A DNA stretch of 64,000 nucleotides from Dryas octopetala (taxonomy: Eukaryota; Streptophyta; Magnoliopsida; Rosales; Rosaceae), in contig OY992837.1 in NCBI GenBank assembly GCA_963921425.1, positions 19,732,630-19,796,629 on the forward strand. Direction: 5' to 3'. This document shows, piece by piece, positions 26,950-36,796 of the stretch. The position numbers and the translations under genes are program-made. The notes below the pieces were generated by a model. The model was not told where the DNA came from. It saw nothing but the letters and a program-made list of their open reading frames with translations, and searched no databases. Each line of letters begins with the position of its first letter. Positions within the stretch are counted from its first letter, which is position 1.

Positions 26950-27618
26950 GGCACATTATACAACAGTTTTTCGATAAAAAGCGTGGTCTGTGCCCTTGAC
27001 TTACAATGGTTCAATATCATAAACCATTGTCTAATTCTTAAGCATACCACACAAATCTTAAGAAGCCATTGTGCTAAGTACCTTCATACAATAGTTTCTA
27101 ATCCAAAAATCGATGTACCAAATAAGTATATACAACGGTTATATGGTTAATATTTAATTTTCTTAATGCATGAATACAACGGTTTCATATAAAACACCGT
27201 AGTTTGAAAAACCTATAGACATGGCAATACACATATTATTCAATAGATTAGACAACGGTTTGTGACCATAACCCGTTGTTTTATTGGCTATTTCACCTCG
27301 TGTTTCTACCTAAAATAGTTGTAAAACCAATTCTTTACTTAACATAACCATTGTTTGACATATATATACACATCGGTTTTTAAATATAAACCGATGTTTA
27401 ATTTGGCACTCAACAACGGTATCTTCCAAATCATTGATTTTAAAGGTTGTATATACAACGGTGTTACATCTATAACCGTTGTGTAGGTGCACCAGGACAA
27501 CGGATTTTATCCGTTGTCTATTTGGGGTATGAATAGACAACACTCGATTAGACGACGGTAAATTATAAACTTAGACAACGGTGATTATCCGTTGTCTGTT
27601 TGCTATTTTGTAGTAGTG
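26950..27618. repeat. Right subterminal repeats of CACTA element 2
   Basis: Dense ACAACGG/CCGTTGT and looser ACAATGG/CCATTGT motifs in both orientations, ending in ATCCGTTGTCTGTTTGC before the terminal TTTTGTAGTAGTG. They match the motif family of the left end. The stretch 26429-26950 between the gene and this zone is AT-rich 3' sequence with no further gene. Confidence 0.88.
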
Positions 27619-28254
27619 CATCATCCGTTCTGTCTTCTTGAAGGGCTTTTGTAAGTGCATTTTCAGCTTCTTTTTTGGTCACTCTTATGTCTTCACTGAA
27701 ACATCTCTTTACAAAACTTGAATCAGATCTTGTGCAGCCATAGTTGTCGATTTGTACTTCCTTTCCATTACTTGGGAACCCAAACATCTTTGCAACATCT
27801 TCAACTTCAATTGCTTCAGATCTTCCCCCAATTTTGAATTTGTGTGTTCTTGTGTCATACAAGCTGAGGATTTGGTGGATCTGTTGGTCTGATTTCTTGT
27901 GCTTTTTCTTTGTTATTAATCCTCTGTTGCAGGCATCGAAAAAAGTCCAAAAAGGAGTCTGTTTTAACTTGTCCAGATGCTTCTGCTGTAGACTAGGTTT
28001 TATGCTTTGGAGGATATTCAAAAAGCTCACCAGGTTAGATCGATATTGTATACCTGGATTCCATTTAGCATCATTTGCTGGTAATTTTTTCTCACTCTAT
28101 AAATGTTTAAATAGTTACACTTATCAGGATATGCTATGAATTGAAACATGTCAAGGTATACTCAAACATAAGAAACATGTCAAGGTACATTTCCTAGTCC
28201 CATATTCAGTTACATTGCATTTATAGTAAAGTAAAGTAAACATGTGTAAATGGA

Positions 28255-28600
28255 TAATTATAGTGAAACTGTTTATGTGTAAATGGATAATTATAGTGAA
28301 TTTATAGCAAGTGAATTTATATCAAGAACAATTATGTGCTTGAAATTAGCTCAGTCAAATGACGAAACCATATTACATTATGCAACTTAGTGAAACTGTT
28401 TCCTCCTACACTAAGTGAAACTGTTTTCTCCTAGACTTGGTTATAGTTACATACATTTGTGCAACTTGCATAAACAAGGTGAAACTACATCAGTCAAATG
28501 ATGAAACCATATTACATTATGCAACTTAGTGAAACTGTTTCCTCCTACACTAAGTGAAACTGTTTCCTCTAGACTAAGTGAAACTGTTCTTATTTAGAAA
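28255..28600. repeat. GTGAAACTGTTTCCTCC repeats near the right end of the MULE
   Basis: This lies in intron 1 of the minus-strand Ulp1 gene. The motif GTGAAACTGTTT recurs at least six times, partly in a block of about 130 bp that is duplicated (from about 28355 and 28494: CAGTCAAATGA, GAAACCATATTACATTATG). GAAACTG is the complement of the CAGTTTC core repeated at the left end. Confidence 0.8.
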
Positions 28601-28949
28601 TTGATTTGCAATTGTTTTTTGTGGTTTTACCTTATGTTTCGGTGCTTTGTTTTGTTTTGTTGCTTGCTTCCCCTTTGCCATTTTTTAGAACATGCAATTT
28701 TGAAAGTAGTCACAGTTATTATAAAATACTAGTGACCTTGCTGAAAGTAGTCACAGTTTTAGAACCCTGCAATTTTTAAGTCTCAATTTGCATAAGAAAC
28801 ACAAATTCAATTCAAATATAGTAACATTAGTACACTTACCCAGAATACCCACAAATTTTTATGTCCCAGAATACCGAGAAGAAAATTATGTACACTTACC
28901 TTTTCTGCAAAAATTCTTTATGTTTGTTGTCGATTTGGTTTTCTTCAGC

Positions 28950-29480
28950 AAATGTATGTGTTGGTTTGTAGGAGGGGGAGTAGATTTCGGAATGAGAAAT
29001 CGTGGGGGGTGAGTGGCGGAAGTTGAAGAGTGAGTGGGTTCTGAAACTGTTTTCGGAGGGGGGAGTGGGTTCTGAAACTGGTTTCATGATGGAATCAGAA
29101 ATCATGGGGGGGGGGAGTTGGGGGAAGTTCAGAGGGAGTGGATTCTGAAAATGTTTTCGTAATGGAATGAGAAATCGTGGTGGGGAGAAGTGGGGAAGGT
29201 TGAAGGGGGATGGGTTTTGAAACTGTTTTCGTGGGGGGCAGTGGGTCTGAAACTCTTTTCATGATGGAATGAGAAATCTTGGAGGGGGGAGTGGGGAAAG
29301 TTGAAGAGGGATGGGTTATGAAACTGTTTTCGTGGGGGGGGGGGGGGAGTCGGTCCGAAAAAATTTTGTAATTGAAGGATAATTCTTGGAGGGGGGAGTG
29401 GGGAAAATTGAACTGGGATGAGTTCTGAAACTGTTTTTGTGGGAGAGAGGGTCTGAAACTGTTTTCGTGATGGAGATTGT
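28950..29480. repeat. G-rich array with TCTGAAACTGTTTTCGTG units
   Basis: Units of about 55-115 bp combine a run of Gs, GAGTGGG, TTCTGAAACTGTTTTCGTG and ATGGAATGAGAAATC. The longest run is about 14 Gs near 29333-29347. Located upstream of the Ulp1 gene start (28681, minus strand), it may be part of that gene's promoter region or the MULE subterminal zone. The plus strand is strongly purine-biased. The open frames across it are compositional. Confidence 0.75.
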
Positions 29481-29740
29481 GGGATATTTTGTGTGCTACG
29501 TGTTTGTAATGGGGTGGGCTTGTGGGTTTGGGGTAGGCTGGGCTGCTGGCGGGGGTTGGGCTTCCAGCTGTCCTGTGGACTTGCTTGGATGCGGTTTGTT
29601 TGTGGGTTTTCTGGCATTTTGTGGGCTTCTGGCAATTTGTGGGCTTCCAACGGTTCTTTGGGCTGTGGAATTGGTTGCAGTTTCAATGGGATTGGTTGCG
29701 GTTTCTGTGGGCTGTGGGCTTGGTTAATGGCATAGATGTA

Positions 29741-30294
29741 AATTCTAGTAATTATGAAGCCTAAACTATTGGTAGGATGTGTTTAGGGTGCGGCTGGTTT
29801 GTTGGGTAATGGCTGGGGGCGGCAACAAATTTTTTGCTATAATTGGGTGGTATAAATTACGAACTATTGAAAATTTAACCTTAATCCTCCGTCTCCCTTT
29901 ATATATATATATATATATAGATATAAATAAACAACGTCTAAGCAAAGAAAAAACAGAAAAAGTTAAAAAGAAAAAAGGAATAACCTCACCTGTTAAGCAA
30001 GCGATGGTAAGGTAAACCGGAAGCGCAAAACATAATACAGAGAGTTGACAGAGTTGATTTAGATATTTTAGGCAGTATTGGATCACTAAAAAAAAGAATG
30101 AAACGATAAGATTGAGAGAGTCTCACACAATCGAGTAACTAAAAAAAAAATGAAAATTATAAGATTGAGAATCCTCACTTGTTAGACTATTCCAGTAATA
30201 AGAAATGTCTGCATAATGAAAGACATAATTAATAATATTAACTCATTTTGACATGCATGTCTGAATTCAAATAAAGAGGGAGAGAGGGTAACGC
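29741..30294. other. Stretch without recognisable gene
   Basis: AT-rich sequence with a TA microsatellite near 29899-29930. The right end of the MULE should lie here or slightly left of it, but I could not recognise it. Confidence 0.4.
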
Positions 30295-30640
30295 TACCAC
30301 AAATAGCTTTGTTGGTTTCATCATCGATGTAGCATTCTATATAATGAAACCATCTTCGATTTCTCCCGTAGCTCTGCAACCATGAAAGTTCAAACCCATA
30401 GAGCAGCTCATTATGGATGTCTATGTAAGAAAGGTTCATGTTCTTTGTGCGGGGGCGTGATGTGATCAAAACCATAAGCTCTATACGGCACGAATCCTTC
30501 AGCTCTGAGGCATTTAAATGACCAATCTTAACAAAAACATGCCCTTTACTCATAGCATCATTAATGCAATAAGGAGCAGCAGTCATTATATAATTTCCGC
30601 ATTTGAGGGACCTTCTATCATGACTGGAGGCATACAATGC
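30295..30640 (-). other. Possible exon of unrecognised gene
   Basis: An open stretch on minus bounded by an acceptor-like T-rich tract ending GTGGAG (about 30640) and a donor-like GTAGCG (about 30294). The encoded text (for example KIGHLNASELKDSCRIELMV, WFHYIECYIDDETNKAICG) has ordinary protein composition rather than low complexity. I do not recognise a family. It adjoins a poly-A run (plus strand, 30651-30666) and then the satellite-like array. It may be a truncated gene fragment. Confidence 0.35.
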
Positions 30641-30695
30641 CTCCACATCAAAAAAAAAAAAAAAAATAGATAACCTGCTGAACTGGTAAACAAGT

Positions 30696-32530
30696 TTTAC
30701 CATTTTTTTGATGCATCCCTCAAGTTAATGGTAACTCTTGATCAAGATGTGGTAACTTACCATATTCTTGATCGAAGTTACCATTTTCTTGAACCAAACA
30801 TCAAGAAAATGGTAACTAAAACCTTGCCTCAAACCAAGTTACCACTTTTTTGATCGTTCGATCAAGAAAATGGTAACTTGGTTCAAGAATGTGGTAACCA
30901 AGCCCAATCATGACCAAAATTACCATTTTTTTGATTTTTTTCCTCAAGAAATGGTTACTTTTTCTCAAGAAATGGTAAGTTACCATTTTCTCAAGAAATG
31001 GTAAGTTACCATTTTCTTGATCAAAGTTACCATTTTCTTGAACCAAACATCAAGAAAATGGTAACAAATCAGTGAGGCAAAAAACGTTACCACTTTCTTG
31101 ATCATTCGATCAAGAAAATGGTAACTTGGTTCAAGAATGTGGTAACCAAGCCTAATCTTGACCAAACTTACCATTTTGTTGATTTTTTTCCTCAAGCAAT
31201 GGTAAGTTACCATTTTCTTGATCTAAGTTACCACTTTCTTGAGAAAAAGATCAAGAAAATGGTAACTTGGTTCGAGAATGTGGTAACAAAGCCCAATCTT
31301 GACCAAAGCTACCATTTTTTTGATTTTTTTCCTCAAAAAATGGTAACTTTTTCTCAAGAAATGGTAAGTTACCATTTTCCTGAACCAATCCTCAAGAAAA
31401 TGGTAACCAAATCAGCCAAGAAAAAAACCTTACCACTTTCTTGATTATTCGATCAAGAAAATGGTAACTTGATTCAAGAATGTGGTAACCAATCCCAACC
31501 TTGACCAAAGTTACATTTTTCTTGATTTTTTCCTCAAGAAATGGTAACTTTTCCTAAAGAAATGGTAACTTTTTCTCAAGAAATTGTAAGTTACCATTTT
31601 CTTGATCCAAGTTACCATTTTCTTGAACCAATCCTCAAGAAAATGGTAACCAAATCAGCCAAGCAAAAAACGTTACCACTTTCTTGATTGTTCGATTAAG
31701 AAAATGGTAACTTTGATCAAGAAAGTGGTAACCAAGCCCAACCTTGACCAAAGTTACCATTTTCTTGATTTTTTTTCTCAAGAAATTGTAACTTTTTCTC
31801 AAGAAATGGTAAGTTACCATTTTCTTGATCCAAGTTATCATTTTCTTGAACCAAACATCAAGAAAATGGTAACCAAATCAATGGGGCAAAAAATGTTACC
31901 ACTTTCTTGATCGTTCGATCAAGAAAATGGTAACTTGGTTCAAGAATGTGGTAACCAAGCCCAATCTTGACCAAACTTTCCATTTTCTTGATTTATTTCC
32001 TCAAGAAATGGTAACTTTAGCTCAATAAATGGTAAGTTACCATTTTGTTGAACCAAACCTCAAGAAAATGGTAACCAAATCAGTGGGGAAAAAAATGTTA
32101 CTACTTTCTTGATCGTTCGATCAAGAAAATGGTAACCTCAGTCAAGAATGTGGTAACCAAGCCAAATCTTGACCAAAGTTACCATTTTCTTGATTATTTT
32201 TCTCAAGAAATGGTAACTTTTTCTCAAGAAATGGTAAGTTACCATTTTCTTGACCCAAGTTACCATTTTCTTGAACCAATCCTCAAGAAGCTTGTAAGCA
32301 AATCAGTGGGGCAAAAACTGTTACCACTTTCTTGATCGTTCAATCAAGAAAATGGTAACTTCGATCAATAAAGTGGTAACCAAGCCCAACTTGACCAAAG
32401 TTACCATTTTCTTGATTTTTTTTTTCTCAAGAAATGGTAACTTTTTGTCAAAAATTGGTAAGTTACCATTTTGTTGATCCAAATTACCATTTTCTTGAAC
32501 CAAACATCAAGAGAATGGTAACTTCATCAC
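30696..32530. repeat. Left array of an approximately 220-bp repeat built from TTACCATTTTCTTGA inverted motifs
   Basis: About seven higher-order units can be counted from the landmark GATCGTTCGATC and its variants near 30853, 31103, 31443, 31686, 31908, 32112 and 32333. Spacing is mostly 200-250 bp, with one of about 340. Each unit contains many short inverted copies of TTACCATTTTCTTGA and TCAAGAAAATGGTAA, so a single strand could fold extensively. Short frames rich in VTYHFLRK and the like are by-products of the motif. Confidence 0.9.
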
Positions 32531-32544
32531 TGGGCCAAAAATCG

Positions 32545-32655
32545 TTTCGCACTGCAACTGTGTATAGACGAAAGAGCAATTGCTTTCTCAGACTACTAAA
32601 TACAAGATCCTGTTTGACAATCAGGTTTTGACATGCAATTGAAAATTCTGAACAA
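32545..32655. repeat. Copy 1 of a unique segment shared with the right array
   Basis: The segment from GCAACTGTGTATAGAC through TTTTGACATGCAATTG follows the left array. A diverged copy in the same orientation lies at about 43326-43420. It ties the two array blocks to one family. Confidence 0.75.
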
Positions 32656-33014
32656 AATTGCTTCTATAGTTATATACCAAGTTACCAACTATGAATTATA
32701 GTCCTAAGGTATACACCGATACGTCATTTATTTACCAAACAATGCAGCCACGTATTCATATATACACAGTCACATTACTCACATCCATAAACAACAAAAC
32801 GAACAAAATGCATAAAATAAAATGGCCAAGCATACACTTCATCCATAGTACTTAGATTGAGTCTTAGTACAACAATAATCAAGCAGATACCCAAGAAGCA
32901 ATTCTCACAACATGAAAACTGCAAAATTAATCAAGAGTAACAGCAATCTTCCTGATTGTAGCCTGCCAAGTTTAGTGACGTCACAACCAGATTTGCACAT
33001 TATAATTACATTTG
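32656..33014. other. Non-coding stretch between the left array and the chimeric gene
   Basis: No open frame or repeat is evident. On the minus strand it would be the 3' flank of the exon ending at 33015. Confidence 0.4.
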
Positions 33015-33490
33015 TTAATACGGAGAGTAAATGTCATCAGGATCAGGTGACCACGATGAGTCAGATGGCCACCATGGACGCCAATTGGCAGGGGTGCAGT
33101 CTAGCGATGACTCTGAATGATAGTCGTTCCCAGGTTCTTCATCCACCAAATCCAGGGGTCTGGACTGTTGAGATAAATCAGGGGCAGCTGACCCTTGTGA
33201 TGAATCCGCGAAATTTGACACTCCGGTATCTTTGGGTGGTTGTGATGCCGAAACATTGGTGAATCCACAGTTCTTATACTCATCTACCCATATCCAGCCA
33301 TGGCAGTCAGCCTTACCCTAATACAAAACACATGCATTCTGACATTTCAATGTTTTGGTTGCACAAATGGTCGGCCAAACTTAACAAAAACGTTCACTTA
33401 CATTAGTCCCTTTGCATCCCCAGGCTGGGCGTTGATTACCTTCAAAATTGGCAATATATTGCATCGAACCATTGTTGTCACAGTACAAAA
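33015..33490 (-). pseudogene. 3' exons of the chimeric gene, unrecognised product
   Basis: Two exons, about 33490-33402 and 33317-33015, join in frame over a GT/AG intron and end in a stop at 33015. They contain WGCKGTN, then WIWVDEYKNCGF, and a serine/aspartate/proline-rich tail (WRPWWPSDSSW). This is not the usual end of a vacuolar sorting receptor, which should show another cysteine-rich repeat, a membrane segment and a YMPL-type tail. It follows the receptor exons on the same strand with intact splice sites. Its origin is unknown. Confidence 0.45.
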
Positions 33491-33744
33491 ACATGACTTT
33501 AATTTCTGAACTTGAGCTATTTAGACATCAATGCATTAGTAGATTTATTTCCTATTACAGTGAAATTGAAAAACAACAACAAAAAATACCAAGACGTTAA
33601 TTTCTCTTACCTTCACAACTTTTGACACCATCACCTTTAAACCCAGCAGGACACTTGTATTTGACCTCTCCATCATCATGTTTAGAGAAATAATAGGAAT
33701 TAAAAATAAATATATTTTCCAAGAGCAGAATGTTTTGTTTGTTT

Positions 33745-33745
<1 letters not shown>

Positions 33746-33787
<42 letters not shown>
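33746..33787. repeat. 42-base T homopolymer
   Basis: An uninterrupted T run (poly-A on minus) in an intron between two receptor exons. Its length may be an assembly estimate. Confidence 0.85.
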
Positions 33788-33791
<4 letters not shown>

Positions 33792-34279
33792 GGAACACAT
33801 GAAGATCACTTACCGTACCAGCAGAATATGCATGTCCATCTTGAGCTTCATGCCAACCACCTCCATTATTTACCTTGCACCTCCCAGGCCCACTCGCTGG
33901 AAGTCAATGGTAATATTAATATATTGCAATACAATGTGCAACAAAAGGAAAACTTTTGCAAAGTGGAAGTATTCTAGCTATAATTTGATTAACATGAAGA
34001 AGAATATAAGAACTGAAATTTCAGTGCAGATTTCCATTGATCTGTAACCCATACATATTTATTTTTAGAACTAAGTCTGCAATATCTAGATATAAACAAC
34101 TAGGATCATTAAATCTTGATCAAACCTTTTGAGCAACTTGAATGCAAAACCAGGAGCATTAAAAAAATCCACAATTTTTTTTAACCACACTTTTGCCTTC
34201 TCTATTTAATTTTCATGTCTTTTTTTAACATAAACAAAAAATATATAGTTTTTTCATTTTACCTTCACAACTAGTGTAA

Positions 34280-34658
34280 TGTAACGACCCGACCCAAATT
34301 TTCACTAGAAATTTAAATTTTTATTTAACTATGTTTTTAAGAGATTTTTTTTTAAAGGTGTGAAATTGTATTTTAAAGATTTTGAGATTTATTTGGAAAA
34401 TAAAAAGAGTTTTGATTTATTTATTTTTATTTTAATTTAAGCTTGACCAAAAGTTGACTTTTAAAAAGAATGGGTTTTCGATTTTGACTTTGGGTCCGTT
34501 AGATAGGTTTCGATCCCCCGAGTTCATAGACACGTAGCATGCTTCGATCCGAGTTACAGATTGGAAGATATGGGCGTTTGAAGCGAGGGGCAATTTCGTA
34601 AAATGACAAATTGGGGTTTAAAAATCAGATTTTCTAGACTTCTCTCTCTCTCTCTAGA

Positions 34659-34696
<38 letters not shown>

Positions 34697-36781
34697 GAAC
34701 CTTCTCTCTCTCCTTTATATCTCTCTCTCCTCACGCACACCCCCCCCCCCCGATTCTCTCTCTTTCCTCTCCTTTCTCTCTGGCCGATCGTCTCCTCCGG
34801 CGAGTGTCTCGCCGTCCGGCAGCCAATGGCGACGAGACACCCACCCATCACCTCGCCTTCTCCTTCTCCATCTTCCCCTAGCCTCTAATCACCCAATCGG
34901 ACCACCACCACGACGTGACGGCGCGAAATCCGATGCCAGCCCCTGCAGATGACTTGGATTTTCCGGCCAAATTGCGAGGTCCGACCACTACAAATCGATT
35001 CCCCTCGACGTTCTGAGTTTCCCCATACAATTCTTTCACTCCGACGACCTCCCAAAACGGTAGTGCAAAGCTAGAAGACCGCGGCTACTCCGGTGGCCGT
35101 TCCGGCGACTCCGGCGACTTCTGGTCTCGAACCAGGTGATTTGAAAGTGATTAGAGAAACTGAACTGGGAATCAGGGCACAAACGGACGCTTGATCAATA
35201 CCAATCGGCACTCGGACAAGCTCTGGCTAAGGTTGATAAAGTATTGTCTCTCGGCTATTTCTAGTGGCGAACAAGTGTTGAATCGGGAGATGGAAACAAA
35301 TCTCGGAAAGGATTGTGCATAGCTTGGTTAATCTGTGAGTGGACTAACTTTTAAATTTTTCTGAAATGTTTTTACATGTTGATGATTAAATTCTATTACT
35401 TAGCTATATTGAGTTTGAAATTAAGCTAAAGGATTTTTGGGTTAAAATTGGGTTTTTAAATTCTTCTTTCCTAAATTTAAAATTGATATTTATGGTTTTT
35501 GCATTTCAAAGTTTCATGGATTTATGAATCTAGATATTGTGAGTTGAACAAATGTATATTCGATGAGTTTGGTTTTGTTAAGAAGAGTTTTGGAAGAAAA
35601 ATGAAAGGATTTGAGATTTGAATTATGTGTTTATGAGTTATTGGTTTTTTCAAACCACCTTTTCAGTACCCCTCCAGGTTATCAGATTTAATAGGTCTTT
35701 GGGACCCATCACGGCACACACATAGGCTTTGGGCCGTGTGTCGGGATGCTTTGCCCTTTGGGGGCCGCTCTGCGTGCACGTACGACAGAATTTATGGCTC
35801 TGCATGCGTATGACAGATTCTCGGCTCTGCGCATGTATGACAGATTATTTATGGCTCTGCATGCGTATGACAGATTCTCGGCTCTGCGCATGTATGACAG
35901 ATTATTTATGGCTCTGCATGCGTATGACAGATCCTCGGCTCTGCGCATGTATGACAGATTATTTATGGCTCTGCATGCGTATGACAGATCCTCGGCTCTG
36001 CGCATGTATGACAGATTCTATGGGTATCTGACTGGTGTGTGTTTTCAACTGTTAAGTATTTTAAGTGATGAGTTTATGACCGCAAAAAGGTTTTTAAGTA
36101 AGACGGTTTCAGTTGAACAGTTTTATTGATTTTCAATATATTGAGAATGTTGAGAAGAAAGTTTTCAGCTCAAGTTATTTATTTATAAATTGACAATATC
36201 GATTTCAGTTTGAGAACTTGGACTTTCAAAGTTTGATTTTCAGCTCTGGATTTTATTATTTCACTGAGAAATGGTTTTAAAAACTGGGGGATTTCAAAGG
36301 ACATTCTAAGATTTTAGAGTTAAACGTGTGTAAAAGGGTTTTCTGAAAAGATATTAAATCTTTGATTTCATGTTCATTTGATTGTCCACTCACTGAGCCT
36401 ATCTCACCGTTTTCTCGTTTTTTCTTCAATTGTCCCCCAGGTAGTAGCATTGGTGGAGGTCGAGCCAAACGCGTCGAGGCATAGCATCCATTTTTCATTC
36501 CTGGACCCTGTAGGCGCCATGTTATTTTTGTAAAAATTTATTGTAAATGATTAGTGGCTCTGATAACAACTCCTAAGGTTTAAGTGGGTCCGAGACCCTT
36601 TATTTGCTTGTGGTAGAGGTGGCTGAAAGACTTAGAAGTGCTTTTTAACAGGTTTAGAAGTTTCTGGGTTAGTCCATTTTCAGGGGAGGTTCTGCCGAAT
36701 TTTCGGTAGGATTTTCCTTGAATTTGGATTCCCGCAGGACCTCTCCGGGTTTCAGGGTGGAATCTGGGGGCGGTCCTGTCA
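34280..36781 (+). repeat. Left LTR
   Basis: The 5' LTR of the element. It carries a CT-rich stretch (34640-34720), a GC-rich leader to about 35150 and a minisatellite at 35785-36015. It is interrupted by no other insertion. Confidence 0.95.
35785..36015. repeat. Minisatellite in the left LTR, about four 57-bp units
   Basis: Each unit pairs GGCTCTGCATGCGTATGACA with GGCTCTGCGCATGTATGACA. The same array lies at 39800-40030 in the right LTR, and a shorter version in the solo LTR at 59302-59450. Open frames here (MALHAYDR-like, and SYACRAINNL-like on minus) come from the repeat. Confidence 0.9.
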
Positions 36782-36784
36782 ACT

Positions 36785-36796
36785 TGGTATCAGAGC
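36785..36796 (+). other. Primer binding site, initiator tRNA-Met type
   Basis: TGGTATCAGAGC starts three bases after the left LTR. It is complementary to the 3' end of plant initiator methionine tRNA, the usual primer for this class. Confidence 0.92.

Larger units (their letters stand above)
16482..27618 (+). mobile_element. CACTA element 2, apparently complete and autonomous
   Basis: The left end CACTACTACAATT starts at 16482 and the right end TTTTGTAGTAGTG stops at 27618. Both are flanked by the 3-bp duplication CAT (16479-16481 and 27619-27621), the size expected for this class. Subterminal zones carry many ACAACGG/CCGTTGT motifs. Two genes on plus, TNP2-like then TNPA/Ulp1-like, are both open through all predicted exons. 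The element lies inside a coding exon of the MULE Ulp1 gene in the opposite orientation. Nothing visible prevents activity, but splicing is predicted, not shown. Confidence 0.95.
12843..28681 (-). pseudogene. MULE-borne Ulp1/C48 peptidase gene, split by a CACTA insertion and one stop
   Basis: Ten exons, all with GT/AG borders and compatible phases: 28681-28631, 28096-27619 continuing at 16478-16270, 16176-16045, 15952-15851, 15766-14277, 14108-14021, 13916-13839, 13740-13510, 13418-13162 and 13059-12843. Together they make about 1110 codons. The N-terminal part resembles plant TE-associated Ulp1 proteins (VRLIVILML, then YWFCEKTR). The middle has acidic repeats (EEGSEDEEEEQGG type), a basic patch and a long coiled coil. 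The C-terminus is the C48 peptidase: His in KKSHFTLL, Gln in NNCPQQ, Cys in NDCGFLVM; the position of the usual Asp reads N (WTHFNSL). This domain cleaves SUMO-like conjugates in known members. Damage: an 11.1-kb CACTA in exon 2 and one TGA at 16408-16410. Otherwise the frame is open. Confidence 0.88.
7754..29740. mobile_element. Mutator-like element with mudrA and Ulp1 genes (ends not resolved)
   Basis: The unit is inferred from a MULE transposase gene on plus (8838-11576) facing a 10-exon Ulp1 peptidase gene on minus (28681 down to 12843). This is the known layout of MULEs that carry a ULP-like gene (the Kaonashi group in Arabidopsis). Short repeats containing CAGTTTC on the left and its complement GAAACTG on the right recur in the non-coding parts of both ends. 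I could not find terminal inverted repeats or a 9-bp duplication, so the limits given are only approximate; many ULP-carrying MULEs lack terminal inverted repeats. A solo LTR abuts or splits the left end. Without the nested CACTA and MITE the unit would be about 10 kb. Confidence 0.65.

Noticed and set aside
29741..30180. Terminal inverted repeat of the MULE at its right end
   Set aside because: By-eye comparison with 4620-4784 and 7749-7900 gave no convincing match, so the ends are left open.
30816..32631. Many short frames rich in VTYHFL motifs in the arrays (also 43540-44710)
   Set aside because: Products of the TTACCATTTTCTTGA repeat on both strands, not conserved in any other way.
35785..36015. 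Regular repeats that could be taken for a CRISPR array
   Set aside because: Units are contiguous and alternate without unique spacers, inside a plant LTR.
35709..36129. Long repetitive open frames on both strands in the LTRs (also 39724-40144 and 59288-59523)
   Set aside because: They follow the 57-bp minisatellite, whose length is a multiple of three; no start context, domain or codon signal supports a protein.
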